DNA of 16,351 nt, from NCBI GenBank assembly GCA_009787135.1, contig WRGP01000224.1:1-16351 (forward strand). The letters run 5' to 3'. The notes beneath the pieces were generated by a model. It worked only from the letters and a program-made list of their open reading frames with translations, made no database searches and was not told the origin of the DNA. This DNA comes from Bacillota bacterium. GTDB taxonomy: Bacteria; Bacillota; Clostridia; Christensenellales; Aristaeellaceae. This document shows positions 6,490 through 14,417 of the stretch, piece by piece. Position 1 is the first letter of the stretch; every line of letters starts with the position of its first letter. The position numbers and the translations under genes were made by a program.

Positions 6490-7521
6490 TTGCAGATAGA
6501 TGATCGGAAATACCGCATTTTGATGGCGATCATTGATGATTACATCATGACGGCCATGCCGGTAGGTTCGCGCACCATCTCGAAAAAGCAGGCGATCGGC
6601 GGGCTGTCGTCCGCGACGATCCGCAATGAGATGAGTGATCTGGAAGAGCTTGGCTTTCTGGACCAGCCGCATACCTCCGCGGGGCGCATTCCCTCCTCCA
6701 AGGCATACCGCCTGTATGTGGAGCAGCTGCTCAGGGGCGCGCACAGGCTCCCGCCCGAGGAAGCCCGGCAGCTCAGGGTGCATTTTGACAGGCGGGCCAG
6801 GCAGGTGGAAGATGTTATTCTGGGCGCGGCTCAGGCGATTTCAGACGTCACGCGCTACACGGCCGTAGTCACCCTGCCAAAGGCGCAGGCCATGCACATC
6901 CGCCGCATACAGCTTGTGCCCGTTGCGGAGAACACGGCGCTGCTGCTGGTGGTGACAGACTTGGGCATCATCAAGGACACGGTCATCCAAGTGGACGGCC
7001 AGCTCACGCCCGATCATCTGCATGAGATCAGCAACATGCTGACCGAGCAATTGTCCGGCCTGTCCATGGACCAAACCAGGGAGCGGATGATGGAGATCAG
7101 CGGCGCGTTTGCGGCGCGGCGGCACACGCTCAAAGGCATCCTGGACGCGGTGGAGGAGGTCGGCCAGGGGCCAAAGGACATCATGGTGGGCGGACGGGCC
7201 AACCTGCTTCACTACCCGGAGTACTCCGACGCGGAAAAGGCGCGCGCCGTGCTGGCCGTGCTGGAGACGCGCGATAAGCTCCTGCGGCTGATGCAGGCGG
7301 CGCCTCAAATGGCGTTCACCATCCGCATCGGCGATGAGACGGGCATGCCGGAGACGAGCGGGTGTTCGGTGGTTTCCATGACGTACCGCATCGGCGATGA
7401 GACGGCGGGAACTATCGGCGTGATCGGCCCCACGCGCATGCAGTACGCGCGCGTGATTCCAGTGCTTGATTACATGGGCAAGGCGCTCGGCGAGCTGCTC
7501 AGCGACCAAGAGACGAGGTGA
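6490..7521 (+). CDS. hrcA: Heat-inducible transcription repressor HrcA
   Basis: Repressor of class I heat-shock genes; it binds CIRCE and loses activity when GroEL is occupied by unfolded proteins. The 343 residues match the family. An N-terminal winged helix (about 1-80) carries the typical YIMTAMPVGSRTIS and SSATIRNEMSDLEELGFL stretches and the HTSAGRIPSSKAYRLYV wing; the dimerisation/GAF-like part follows, with GGRANLLHYPEY near the middle and a C-terminal IGVIGPTRMQYARVIPVLDY. The start is TTG at 6490; no other in-frame start fits the conserved N-terminus. GGAGGGG lies 12 bases upstream and a closer GGTGGG could serve instead. First gene of the operon; its TGA lies 6 bases before grpE. 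Confidence 0.98.
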   Translation: MQIDDRKYRILMAIIDDYIMTAMPVGSRTISKKQAIGGLSSATIRNEMSDLEELGFLDQPHTSAGRIPSSKAYRLYVEQLLRGAHRLPPEEARQLRVHFDRRARQVEDVILGAAQAISDVTRYTAVVTLPKAQAMHIRRIQLVPVAENTALLLVVTDLGIIKDTVIQVDGQLTPDHLHEISNMLTEQLSGLSMDQTRERMMEISGAFAARRHTLKGILDAVEEVGQGPKDIMVGGRANLLHYPEYSDAEKARAVLAVLETRDKLLRLMQAAPQMAFTIRIGDETGMPETSGCSVVSMTYRIGDETAGTIGVIGPTRMQYARVIPVLDYMGKALGELLSDQETR

Positions 7522-7527
7522 TAGAAG

Positions 7528-8091
7528 ATGGAAGCGAATCAAGAAAAATATACGGAAGAGCAAGAATTCCCCGCGCAGGAGTCGCAGGCCGCGGAGGAGG
7601 CGGAAGCTGCGGAGCCCATGCGGGGAGCGGAGGACAAAGAAGAGCGGGAAAAGCTGGCGGAAGCCCTGCGGCAGCGGGATGAGTACCTGGAGATGTCGCA
7701 GCGCATACAGGCGGAGTTTGAAAACTTCCGCAAGCGAAACAGCGCGGCCCGGGCGGAGGCCTGGGAGGACGGCGCACGCGAGACCATCAGCCTGATGCTG
7801 CCCGTGCTGGACAACATGGAACGCGCGCTGGAGGCCGCAAAAGAAAGAAACCCGCTGCGGGACGGCGTGGAGATGGTCTACCGGCAGATGCTGGATCTGC
7901 TTGAGAAGCGCGGCGTCAGCGTGATCAACCGCGTGGGCGAGCCGTTCGATCCGGAACTGGAGAACGCGGTCATGCAGGTGGGCGCGGAAAACGGGGAGCC
8001 AGGCACTGTCTTTGCCGTCATGCAAAAGGGCTACAAGGCCGGGACGCGCGTCGTCCGCCACGCCATGGTGAGCGTGGTCGCGTCCGGCTGA
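7528..8091 (+). CDS. grpE: Nucleotide exchange factor GrpE
   Basis: Cytoplasmic co-chaperone that releases ADP from DnaK; it also acts as a thermosensor in the family. The 187 residues have a charged, low-complexity N-terminus (about 1-38), a long coiled-coil dimerisation helix (about 38-90, including EFENFRKRNSAARAEA) and the C-terminal beta-wing domain with the family signature FDPELENAVMQV ... GTVFAVMQKGYKAGTRVVRHAMVSV. The ATG is preceded by GAGGTGATAGAAG, overlapping the hrcA stop, so translation is probably coupled to hrcA. A 71-bp gap to dnaK contains a GCCCC/GGGGC hairpin just after the stop. Nothing unusual. Confidence 0.98.
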   Translation: MEANQEKYTEEQEFPAQESQAAEEAEAAEPMRGAEDKEEREKLAEALRQRDEYLEMSQRIQAEFENFRKRNSAARAEAWEDGARETISLMLPVLDNMERALEAAKERNPLRDGVEMVYRQMLDLLEKRGVSVINRVGEPFDPELENAVMQVGAENGEPGTVFAVMQKGYKAGTRVVRHAMVSVVASG

Positions 8092-8093
8092 GG

Positions 8094-8109
8094 GCCCCGA
8101 AGCTGGGGC
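8094..8109 (+). other. Small hairpin in the grpE-dnaK gap
   Basis: GCCCC at 8094-8098 and GGGGC at 8105-8109 pair around a six-base loop, three bases after the grpE stop codon. No U-run follows, so it is not a terminator. A role in RNA processing or stability is only a guess. Confidence 0.35.
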
Positions 8110-8168
8110 GTTTACCACAGGAGTACATCAGCGAATACGCTTTTTGAGAATAAAGGAGGATTATGAAC

Positions 8169-9998
8169 ATGGGAAAGATCATTGGCATTGACCTTGGCAC
8201 CACAAATTCTTGCGTCGCCGTGATGGAGGGCGGAGAGGCCACCGTCATCGCCAACGCGGAAGGCGCGCGCACCACACCGTCGGTCGTTGCGTTTACAAAG
8301 GAAGGGGAGCGTCTTGTCGGCCAGGTCGCCAAGCGCCAGGCGGTTACAAATCCGGACCGCACCGTCATCTCCATCAAGCGCGAGATGGGCACGGCGCACA
8401 AGGTGAACATCGACGGAAAGGCCTACACGCCGCAGGAAATTTCGGCGTTCGTCCTGCAGAAGCTCAAGGCGGACGCGGAAGCGTATCTGGGCCAGACGGT
8501 GACGCAGGCCGTGATCACGGTGCCCGCGTATTTTAACGACAGCCAGCGCCAGGCCACCAAGGACGCGGGCCGCATCGCCGGGCTGGAGGTGCTGCGCATC
8601 ATCAACGAGCCGACCGCGGCCTCGCTGGCCTATGGGCTGGATAAGCAAGGCACGCAAAACATTCTGGTTTATGACCTGGGCGGCGGCACGTTTGACGTAT
8701 CCATTCTCTCCATTGGCGACGGCGTGTTCGAGGTGCTGGCCACCAACGGCAATACGCGCCTGGGCGGCGACGACTTTGACCAGCGCGTCATTGATTACAT
8801 TGCCGAGGAGTTCAGAAAGACCGACGGCGTGGATTTGCGCAAGGACCGCATGGCGCTCCAGCGGCTCAAGGAAGCCGCGGAGAAGGCGAAAGTCGAACTG
8901 TCCGGCGTGATGACGGCGGCCATCAACCTGCCGTTTATTACCGCGGACGCCAACGGGCCCAGGCATTTGGACATCACGCTGACCCGCGCCAAGTTTGACG
9001 AATTGACGCGCGATCTGGTAGATAACACAGTCAAGCCCATGCAGCAGGCGCTTAAAGACGCGTCGCTCACGGCCGAGCAGATTGACAAGGTGATTTTGGT
9101 CGGCGGCTCCACGCGCATCCCGGCGGTGCAGGACGCTGTCAAGCGCATTACGGGCAAAGACCCCTTTAAGGGCATCAACCCGGACGAGTGCGTGGCCTTG
9201 GGCGCGGCGATCCAGGGCGGCGTGCTGGGCGGCGACGTGACGGACGTGCTGCTGCTGGACGTGACCCCGCTCTCGCTTGGCATTGAGACCATGGGCGGCG
9301 TGTTCACCCGCCTGATCGACCGCAACACGACGATCCCCACGCAGAAATCGCAGATCTTTTCTACCGCCGCAGATGGGCAGACCACCGTGGAGGTGCACGT
9401 GCTGCAAGGCGAGCGGGAGATGGCGGCGCATAACAAGACGCTCGGCCGCTTCCAGCTCACGGGCATCCCGCCCGCGCCGCGCGGCGTGCCGCAGATTGAG
9501 GTTACGTTCGATATCGATCAGAACGGCATCGTGAACGTGCGCGCCAAAGACATGGGCACCGGCAACGAGCAGAAAGTCACGATCACCGCCTCCACGAACC
9601 TGACGGAGGAGGAGATCAAGCAGCGCGTGAAGGAAGCGGAGCAGTTCGCCGAGGAGGATAAGCGCAACAAAGAGAATGTGGAAACCATCAACCGCGCGGA
9701 CAGCATGATCTACGATGTCGAAAAGCAGCTCAAGGAGTTGGGCGATAAGCTCACCGACGTGGACAAGGCCACGGTGCAAAGCGAGTTGGAAACGTTTAAG
9801 AAGGCGCGGGAGAGCAACGAGGCCAGCCAGATCAAGCCGGCGATGGAGGCGTTCACCGAAAAGGTGTATCAGATTTTTGGCAAGGTCTATCAACAGCAGC
9901 AGGCGCAGGGCGGGCAGCCAGGCCCGGACCCCTCGGGGTATGCCGGGGGCGGCGAAAACCCGGACGGCAGCGTGGATGCGGATTTTGACGTAAAGTAA
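8169..9998 (+). CDS. dnaK: Molecular chaperone DnaK (Hsp70)
   Basis: ATP-dependent Hsp70 that binds exposed hydrophobic segments together with DnaJ and GrpE. Nucleotide-binding domain: phosphate 1 motif GIDLGTTNS at the N-terminus, phosphate 2 motif VYDLGGGTFDVS and adenosine motif VILVGGSTRIP. The interdomain linker DVLLLDVTPLSLG is near residue 358. The substrate-binding domain and helical lid follow, with a Gly/Pro-rich tail ending in DFDVK. The insertion of Gram-negative DnaKs after IKR is absent, as in Bacillota. Two in-frame ATGs exist: 8163 lies only 3 bases from GGAGG, whereas 8169 lies 9 bases away and gives the canonical MGKIIGIDLGTTNSCVAVMEGG start, so I chose 8169 (609 residues). 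A hairpin repeat begins two bases after the stop. Confidence 0.98.
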   Translation: MGKIIGIDLGTTNSCVAVMEGGEATVIANAEGARTTPSVVAFTKEGERLVGQVAKRQAVTNPDRTVISIKREMGTAHKVNIDGKAYTPQEISAFVLQKLKADAEAYLGQTVTQAVITVPAYFNDSQRQATKDAGRIAGLEVLRIINEPTAASLAYGLDKQGTQNILVYDLGGGTFDVSILSIGDGVFEVLATNGNTRLGGDDFDQRVIDYIAEEFRKTDGVDLRKDRMALQRLKEAAEKAKVELSGVMTAAINLPFITADANGPRHLDITLTRAKFDELTRDLVDNTVKPMQQALKDASLTAEQIDKVILVGGSTRIPAVQDAVKRITGKDPFKGINPDECVALGAAIQGGVLGGDVTDVLLLDVTPLSLGIETMGGVFTRLIDRNTTIPTQKSQIFSTAADGQTTVEVHVLQGEREMAAHNKTLGRFQLTGIPPAPRGVPQIEVTFDIDQNGIVNVRAKDMGTGNEQKVTITASTNLTEEEIKQRVKEAEQFAEEDKRNKENVETINRADSMIYDVEKQLKELGDKLTDVDKATVQSELETFKKARESNEASQIKPAMEAFTEKVYQIFGKVYQQQQAQGGQPGPDPSGYAGGGENPDGSVDADFDVK

Positions 9999-10000
9999 GA

Positions 10001-10087
10001 GGGGACGCCGGAGGGTTCTGCCCTCTGGCCCCCCGCCGGGGGAATCATCCGCCGGATCCCTTCTTGATTCGCCTCACGGCGGGAAGG
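10001..10087 (-). repeat. Double-hairpin repeat, copy 1 (inverted orientation)
   Basis: Starts two bases after the dnaK stop with GGGGACGCC. Read on the minus strand it has the same order as copies 2 and 3: CCTTCCCGCCGTGAGGCGAA, a purine AGAAGGG block, a hairpin (CCGGCGGA/TCCCCCGG with one mismatch) and a second hairpin (CCAGAGGG/CCCTCCGG with one mismatch), then GGCGTCCCC. Its left 20 bases (10068-10087) are the exact inverse of 10161-10180. Confidence 0.75.
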
Positions 10088-10096
10088 AAGGGATCC
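10054..10096. repeat. Local palindrome inside the dnaK-dnaJ gap
   Basis: GGATCCCTTC at 10054-10063 and GAAGGGATCC at 10087-10096 form a perfect 10-bp inverted repeat overlapping the inner edge of repeat copy 1. It competes with the longer pairing between copies 1 and 2. Confidence 0.6.
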
Positions 10097-10160
10097 TACA
10101 TAGCGTGAGTTCAACGCAAGCGGATACCCTTTGACGGCACTTGTTAGCATAGAATGAATA

Positions 10161-10258
10161 CCTTCCCGCCGTGAGGCGAAAAAGAAGGGGTTCTTAGGGG
10201 ATACTTCCCCTAAGCGGGGGTCAAGGGGGCGGCACCCTCTTGCGCCCCCTCCTCCCCC
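10161..10258 (+). repeat. Double-hairpin repeat, copy 2
   Basis: Begins with CCTTCCCGCCGTGAGGCGAA (inverse of 10068-10087), then AAAGAAGGGGT. Hairpin 1 is CTTAGGGGA (10193-10201) with TCCCCTAAG (10206-10214). Hairpin 2 is CAAGGGGG with CCCTCTTG, or alternatively AGGGGGCG (10224-10231) with CGCCCCCT (10243-10250). It ends in a C-run a few bases before the dnaJ ribosome site. Layout matches copy 3 at 16202-16289 with compensating stem changes. Confidence 0.8.
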
Positions 10259-10276
10259 CACAAAGGCGGTGGAATA

Positions 10277-11407
10277 TTGGCCAAACGGGATTACTACGAG
10301 GTGCTGGGCGTTAAAAAGGACGCGTCGGACGCTGATATCAAGTCGGCGTTCCGGAGGCGGGCGAAGGAATGCCACCCGGATCTGCACCCCAATGACAAGA
10401 CCGCTGAGAACAGGTTCAAGGAACTAAACGAAGCATATGAGGTGTTGTCGGACGCCAACCGGCGCAGCCGCTACGACCAGTTCGGCCATGAAGGGCCGAA
10501 TATGGGCGGCGGGCCGGGCGGCGGATTTGACTTTGGCGGCGGTTTTGGTGGGTTTGATAGCATTTTTGAGACATTCTTTGGCGGAAACCCCGCTGGGCGG
10601 CGGCAGAATGGCCCGGAGCGCGGCGCGGACCTGCAATACGATTTGACGATCACCTTTGAGGAGGCGGCGTTTGGCGCCAAGAAGGAGTTCCGCTTTCAGC
10701 GCGAGGAGAACTGCGACGTGTGCGGCGGAACGGGCGCAAAGCCGGGCACCCAGCCGGAGAAGTGCGCCACCTGCCGCGGGATGGGATCGGTCCGTGTGAC
10801 GACGAATTCCCTGTTTGGGCAGGTAGTGACGCAGCAGCCCTGCGCGGCGTGCGGCGGAACAGGGCAAGTGATCAAGGAGCGCTGCGCGAAATGCGCGGGA
10901 AGCGGCCGGATGCGCGCCGCGCGCACGGCGACGGTCCGCGTGCCGGCGGGCATTGACAATGGCCAGATCATTCCTCTGGCGGGCCAGGGGGAGCCAGGCA
11001 AGCGCGGCGGCCCCATGGGCGACCTGTACGTGCGCGTGTCGGTCAAGCCGCACAAGCTGTTCAAGCGCGAGGGCTACAACCTCTATTGCGAGCTTCCGCT
11101 GTCCCTTACACAGGCGGCGCTGGGCGGAGAAATCGAGGTGCCGACGCTGGAAGGGCCGCTCAAGCACATGGTGCCCGAGGGCACGCAGACCGATACGGAG
11201 TTCCGCTTTCGTGGCAAAGGCATCCAAATGCTGCGCGGCAGCGGCAAGGGCGACTTATACGTCAAGGTACGGGTGGATGTGCCGCGCAAGCTGTCGGATC
11301 ATCAAAAGGGGCTGCTCAGGCAGTTTGAGGATTCGCTGACGGGCAAGGAATATGAGTCGCGCAAATCCTTCTTTGAACGGATGAAGGAGCACTTCTCCGC
11401 CCAATAA
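10277..11407 (+). CDS. dnaJ: Chaperone DnaJ (Hsp40, type I)
   Basis: Co-chaperone that delivers substrates to DnaK and stimulates its ATPase. The 376 residues contain a J-domain (1-70) with HPD at 33-35, a Gly/Phe-rich segment (about 72-105), a zinc-binding domain with four CxxCxGxG-type motifs (Cys146/149, Cys163/166, Cys189/192, Cys203/206; the second reads CRGMG and the fourth CAGSG) and the C-terminal substrate-binding and dimerisation part. The start is TTG at 10277, giving the conserved AKRDYYEVLGV; GGCGGTGG lies just upstream and no in-frame ATG or GTG is available. Unlike the other operon genes it is separated from its predecessor by 278 bp that hold two inverted repeats, which may lower or uncouple its expression from dnaK. 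Confidence 0.98.
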   Translation: MAKRDYYEVLGVKKDASDADIKSAFRRRAKECHPDLHPNDKTAENRFKELNEAYEVLSDANRRSRYDQFGHEGPNMGGGPGGGFDFGGGFGGFDSIFETFFGGNPAGRRQNGPERGADLQYDLTITFEEAAFGAKKEFRFQREENCDVCGGTGAKPGTQPEKCATCRGMGSVRVTTNSLFGQVVTQQPCAACGGTGQVIKERCAKCAGSGRMRAARTATVRVPAGIDNGQIIPLAGQGEPGKRGGPMGDLYVRVSVKPHKLFKREGYNLYCELPLSLTQAALGGEIEVPTLEGPLKHMVPEGTQTDTEFRFRGKGIQMLRGSGKGDLYVKVRVDVPRKLSDHQKGLLRQFEDSLTGKEYESRKSFFERMKEHFSAQ

Positions 11408-11433
11408 CGCCATAGTGGAAAGAAGGCGACGGG

Positions 11434-12375
11434 ATGCGCTGGATAGAGGTCACCGTGCGGACGAACACGGCGGGCGCGGACATGATCAGCGAACAGCTCA
11501 TGCGGGCTGGCGCAAAGGGCACCGCGATTGCGGACCGGCATGACGCGGTGCGGGATATGGAAGGTCCCCTGAAGTGGGACATGCTCGACCAGAGCGTTGT
11601 GGACGCCATGGATGAGGATGTGCTTGTGCGCGGATATCTGCCGGATGATGTGACGTCTGCCGAGCGCTTGGAGGCGCTCCGCACCGCGCTTTTGGGGCTC
11701 ACGGCGGAGCACATAGGCTTCGACGCGGGCCCGCTGACGCTTTCCGTGGACAATGTGGCGGAGGAGGATTGGGCCGAAAACTGGAAACAGTATTATAAGC
11801 CCTTCCGCGTTGGCAAGCGTCTCGTCGTCAAGCCTGTGTGGGAGGCGTTTGAACAGGGGCCCGGGGATGTGGTGATTGAAATCGATCCCGGCATGGCCTT
11901 TGGCAACGGCACGCATGAGACGACGTCGATGTGCCTTAGCCTGCTGGAGGAGCTTTTGCGGCCCGGCGATACGGTGCTGGACGTGGGCACCGGGTCCGGC
12001 ATCCTGGCCCTGGCAGCCGCGAAGCTGGGCGCCGGGCGCGTCGCGGCGGTGGATCTGGATCCGGTGGCGGTGGCTGTGGCCAGGGAGAATATCGCGCGCA
12101 ATGGGGCGGCTGATATTGTGGAAATCCGCGAGGGCGATTTGCTGGCGGGCGTTTCGGCAAAGGCCGGCCTGGTGGTAGCCAACATCATCGCTGACGCGGT
12201 GATCCTTCTGGCGGATGCCGCGCGCGCGCGTTTGACGCCCGGCGGCTTGTTTTTGTGTTCCGGCATCATCAGAGAGCGCGAGCAGGACGTGCTTTGCTCG
12301 CTTACGTCGGCCGGGTTTTCCATAGAGCGCGTGGAATATAAGGGCGAATGGGTCGCCGTCGTAGCGAGGGGATAG
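11434..12375 (+). CDS. prmA: Ribosomal protein L11 methyltransferase PrmA
   Basis: SAM-dependent enzyme that trimethylates ribosomal protein L11. Its 313 residues have an N-terminal substrate-recognition domain (about 1-90), the linker signature EEDWAENWKQYYKPFRVG (109-127) and IDPGMAFGNGTHETTSMCL (150-168), both highly characteristic of PrmA, and a Rossmann-like methyltransferase domain with motif I VLDVGTGSG (181-189), acidic Asp207 at the end of strand 2 and VVANI (247-251). It lies 26 bp after dnaJ with a GAAGG site before the ATG, and only 2 bp before rsmE. PrmA behind dnaJ is the usual order in Clostridia. Confidence 0.97.
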   Translation: MRWIEVTVRTNTAGADMISEQLMRAGAKGTAIADRHDAVRDMEGPLKWDMLDQSVVDAMDEDVLVRGYLPDDVTSAERLEALRTALLGLTAEHIGFDAGPLTLSVDNVAEEDWAENWKQYYKPFRVGKRLVVKPVWEAFEQGPGDVVIEIDPGMAFGNGTHETTSMCLSLLEELLRPGDTVLDVGTGSGILALAAAKLGAGRVAAVDLDPVAVAVARENIARNGAADIVEIREGDLLAGVSAKAGLVVANIIADAVILLADAARARLTPGGLFLCSGIIREREQDVLCSLTSAGFSIERVEYKGEWVAVVARG

Positions 12376-12377
12376 GC

Positions 12378-13103
12378 ATGCATCGATTTTATTTCGATGA
12401 AACCCGGCGGGAGAACGATTGTGTGCGGCTTGACGAGGAAGAGTCAAAGCACGCGCTGCAGGTGCTCCGGCTGAAAAAGGACGCGGAGATTGTGCTGCTG
12501 GACGGGCTGGGCGGCGTGTATGAGGCGCGGATCGTTGAGATCGCCAGGCAGCGCGTGACCGCGGAGATCACCGCCGTGATTTCGGATAATGAAGCAAGCA
12601 CGCGCGTGACGCTCTACCAGGGTCTGCCCAAGGCGGCCAAGCTGGAAAATATCCTGCAAAAGTGCACGGAAATTGGCGTGCATGCGCTCCAGCCGGTGCT
12701 GTTTTCCCGCTGTGTGCAGGACGCCAAAAGCGCAGAAAAGTGGCTTCTTCGGCTCCGGCGCATCGCGAGGGAGGCGGCCAAGCAGTGCGGTCGGGGACAG
12801 GTGCCTATGGTAGGGCATCCCATGGCGTTTGCGGAAATGGCGCGGCGCCTTGGCGGACATGAGCTGACGCTCGTTCCCTGGGAGGAGGCGGAAGGCCCGT
12901 ACATCCGCGACGTGTTGAAGGATCATCCCGCGCGGGAGATCGCGCTGGTGATCGGGCCGGAGGGAGGCATCGCGCCGGAAGAGATCCGGCAGCTGGTGGC
13001 CATGGGCGCGAAAACGGTGACGCTGGGGCCGCGCATCCTCCGCACGGAGACGGCGGGCATGGCCGCGCTGGCGGCTATCCTGACGCTGACGGGAGACCTG
13101 TAA
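12378..13103 (+). CDS. rsmE: 16S rRNA (uracil-1498-N3)-methyltransferase RsmE
   Basis: Methylates N3 of U1498 in the 30S decoding region. SPOUT-superfamily enzyme of 241 residues: an N-terminal PUA-like RNA-binding part (MHRFYFDE...; about 1-70) and a knotted C-terminal domain with KCTEIGVHALQPVLFSR (95-111), the SAM-binding VIGPEGGI (191-198) and the knot motif LGPRILRTETAGMAAL (216-231). The ATG at 12378 was chosen because GAGGGG lies six bases upstream and homologues begin with MHRFF/MHRFY; an upstream GTG/ATG-like extension would overlap prmA. It starts 2 bp after the prmA stop and ends flush with the mtaB start codon. Confidence 0.97.
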   Translation: MHRFYFDETRRENDCVRLDEEESKHALQVLRLKKDAEIVLLDGLGGVYEARIVEIARQRVTAEITAVISDNEASTRVTLYQGLPKAAKLENILQKCTEIGVHALQPVLFSRCVQDAKSAEKWLLRLRRIAREAAKQCGRGQVPMVGHPMAFAEMARRLGGHELTLVPWEEAEGPYIRDVLKDHPAREIALVIGPEGGIAPEEIRQLVAMGAKTVTLGPRILRTETAGMAALAAILTLTGDL

Positions 13104-14417
13104 ATGGCAAGGACAGTGGCGTTTTGCACGCTGGGCTGCAAGGTAAACCAATATGATTCCCAGGCAATGCTGGAGAAATTTGAGGACGCGGGCTTTCAGG
13201 CCGCGCCTTTTTCAGCGCCCGCGGATGTCTATGTGATCAATACGTGCACGGTGACGGGCATGGGGGATAAAAAGTCACGCCAGATGATCCGGCGCGCAAA
13301 CCGGCAGAATCCCGGGGCCGCGATTGTCGTAACGGGCTGCATGGCGCAGCGGGCGGCTCAGTCCGTTTTGCTGCCCGGCGTGCGGCTGGTGCTGGGCACG
13401 CAACGGCGGGGTGAGGTGGTAAAACTTCTTCAGAAGGCGATGGCGCGGAAGGAAGCGCTCGTTGCCGTGGAGCCGCTTGGCGACGCGCCGTTTGAGCTTC
13501 TCACAGTGCGTGGCAGCGCGGGGCGTACGCGCGGGACGCTGAAGATACAGGAGGGGTGCGAGAATCACTGCGCGTATTGCGTGATCCCCAGCGTGCGGGG
13601 AAAGGTTCGGTCAAGACCGTTGGCGGAGGTGTGCCGGGAGGCGGAGAGGCTTGCCGGCGCGGGGTATCAGGAGATCGTGGTGACGGGCATCCACCTAAGC
13701 TCCTATGGCCGGGATTTTGAGGACGGCACTACGCTGCTGGACGCGCTGCGGGGGATCGCGCGGGCGGAAGGCGTTCGGCGCGTCCGGCTGGGCTCGCTGG
13801 AGCCGGGCATCGTGACGGAGGCGTTTGCCGGTGCGCTAAAGGAGATCCCCGCCATTTGCCCGCAGTTCATGCTGGCCCTGCAGAGCGGGAGCGATACGGT
13901 GCTCAGGCGCATGGGCCGGCAATATGATACCGCACGGTACGCGGAGGCGGTGGAGTGCATTCGCCGCGCGTATCCGAGCGCAAACATCACAACCGACGTG
14001 ATGACGGGCTTCCCGGGCGAAACGGACGCGGAGTTTTGGGAGACCATGGCGTTTGTGGAGCGGATGCGGTTTGGCCGCATCCATGTATTCCCCTATTCGC
14101 GCAGGGAAGGGACAACGGCGGCGGAGATGCCGCATCAGGTGCCGAAAGCTTTGCGGGAGGCGCGGGCCGCGGAGTTGATCGCGCTGGGGGAAAGGCTGGA
14201 GGCTGAATATATCGCCGGATGGCAGGGGAAGGCTTGCGAGGTGCTGTTTGAGGAAAGCCGCGCGGGGGGCGTGGAAGGGTATACGCGGGAGTATGTGCGC
14301 GTGGCGGGGCATGGAGCGGTTGGCAGCGTTCAGCGCGTGCACGCGCAAAACCTCATGCCGGATGGAAAACGAAAACTGAAGAACAAACAGCCAACTGATT
14401 GTTCTTCAAAACGGTAA
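13104..14417 (+). CDS. mtaB: tRNA t6A37 methylthiotransferase MtaB (radical SAM)
   Basis: Converts t6A37 of ANN-decoding tRNAs to ms2t6A. MTTase layout over 437 residues: N-terminal UPF0004 domain with three cluster cysteines (Cys12 in TLGCKVNQYDSQ, Cys48 in NTCTVT, Cys79 in TGCMAQ), radical-SAM domain with CxxxCxxC at Cys152/Cys156/Cys159 (GCENHCAYCVIPSVRG), and a C-terminal TRAM domain (about 372-425). The TLGCKVNQ start and lack of MiaB-type sequence place it with MtaB rather than MiaB or RimO. The ATG directly abuts the rsmE stop; GGGAGA inside rsmE serves as ribosome site. Its last residues (about NKQPTDCSSKR) are encoded by the hairpin shared with the converging gene, overlapping that gene by 12 bp. 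Confidence 0.96.
   Translation: MARTVAFCTLGCKVNQYDSQAMLEKFEDAGFQAAPFSAPADVYVINTCTVTGMGDKKSRQMIRRANRQNPGAAIVVTGCMAQRAAQSVLLPGVRLVLGTQRRGEVVKLLQKAMARKEALVAVEPLGDAPFELLTVRGSAGRTRGTLKIQEGCENHCAYCVIPSVRGKVRSRPLAEVCREAERLAGAGYQEIVVTGIHLSSYGRDFEDGTTLLDALRGIARAEGVRRVRLGSLEPGIVTEAFAGALKEIPAICPQFMLALQSGSDTVLRRMGRQYDTARYAEAVECIRRAYPSANITTDVMTGFPGETDAEFWETMAFVERMRFGRIHVFPYSRREGTTAAEMPHQVPKALREARAAELIALGERLEAEYIAGWQGKACEVLFEESRAGGVEGYTREYVRVAGHGAVGSVQRVHAQNLMPDGKRKLKNKQPTDCSSKR
14365..14408 (-). terminator. Intrinsic terminator of the metallo-beta-lactamase-fold gene, inside the mtaB 3' end
   Basis: TGAAGAACAA (14377-14386) and TTGTTCTTCA (14399-14408) form a perfect 10-bp stem, extended by CAG/CTG after one A-A mismatch with a CCAA loop. 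On the minus strand the stem is followed by GTTTTCGTTTTC, a U-rich tail. On the plus strand no U-run follows, so it mainly serves the minus-strand gene. Confidence 0.6.

Noticed and set aside
8112..9893. Very long open frame (593 codons) antisense to dnaK, and a 425-codon frame antisense to hrcA-grpE
   Set aside because: Both lie exactly opposite well-established genes in GC-rich DNA, have His/Arg/Leu-rich compositions typical of antisense shadows and show no domain motifs.
10193..10250. Intrinsic terminator of dnaK at the repeat hairpins
   Set aside because: The hairpins are strong but not followed by a U-run, and dnaJ continues downstream without a recognisable new promoter.
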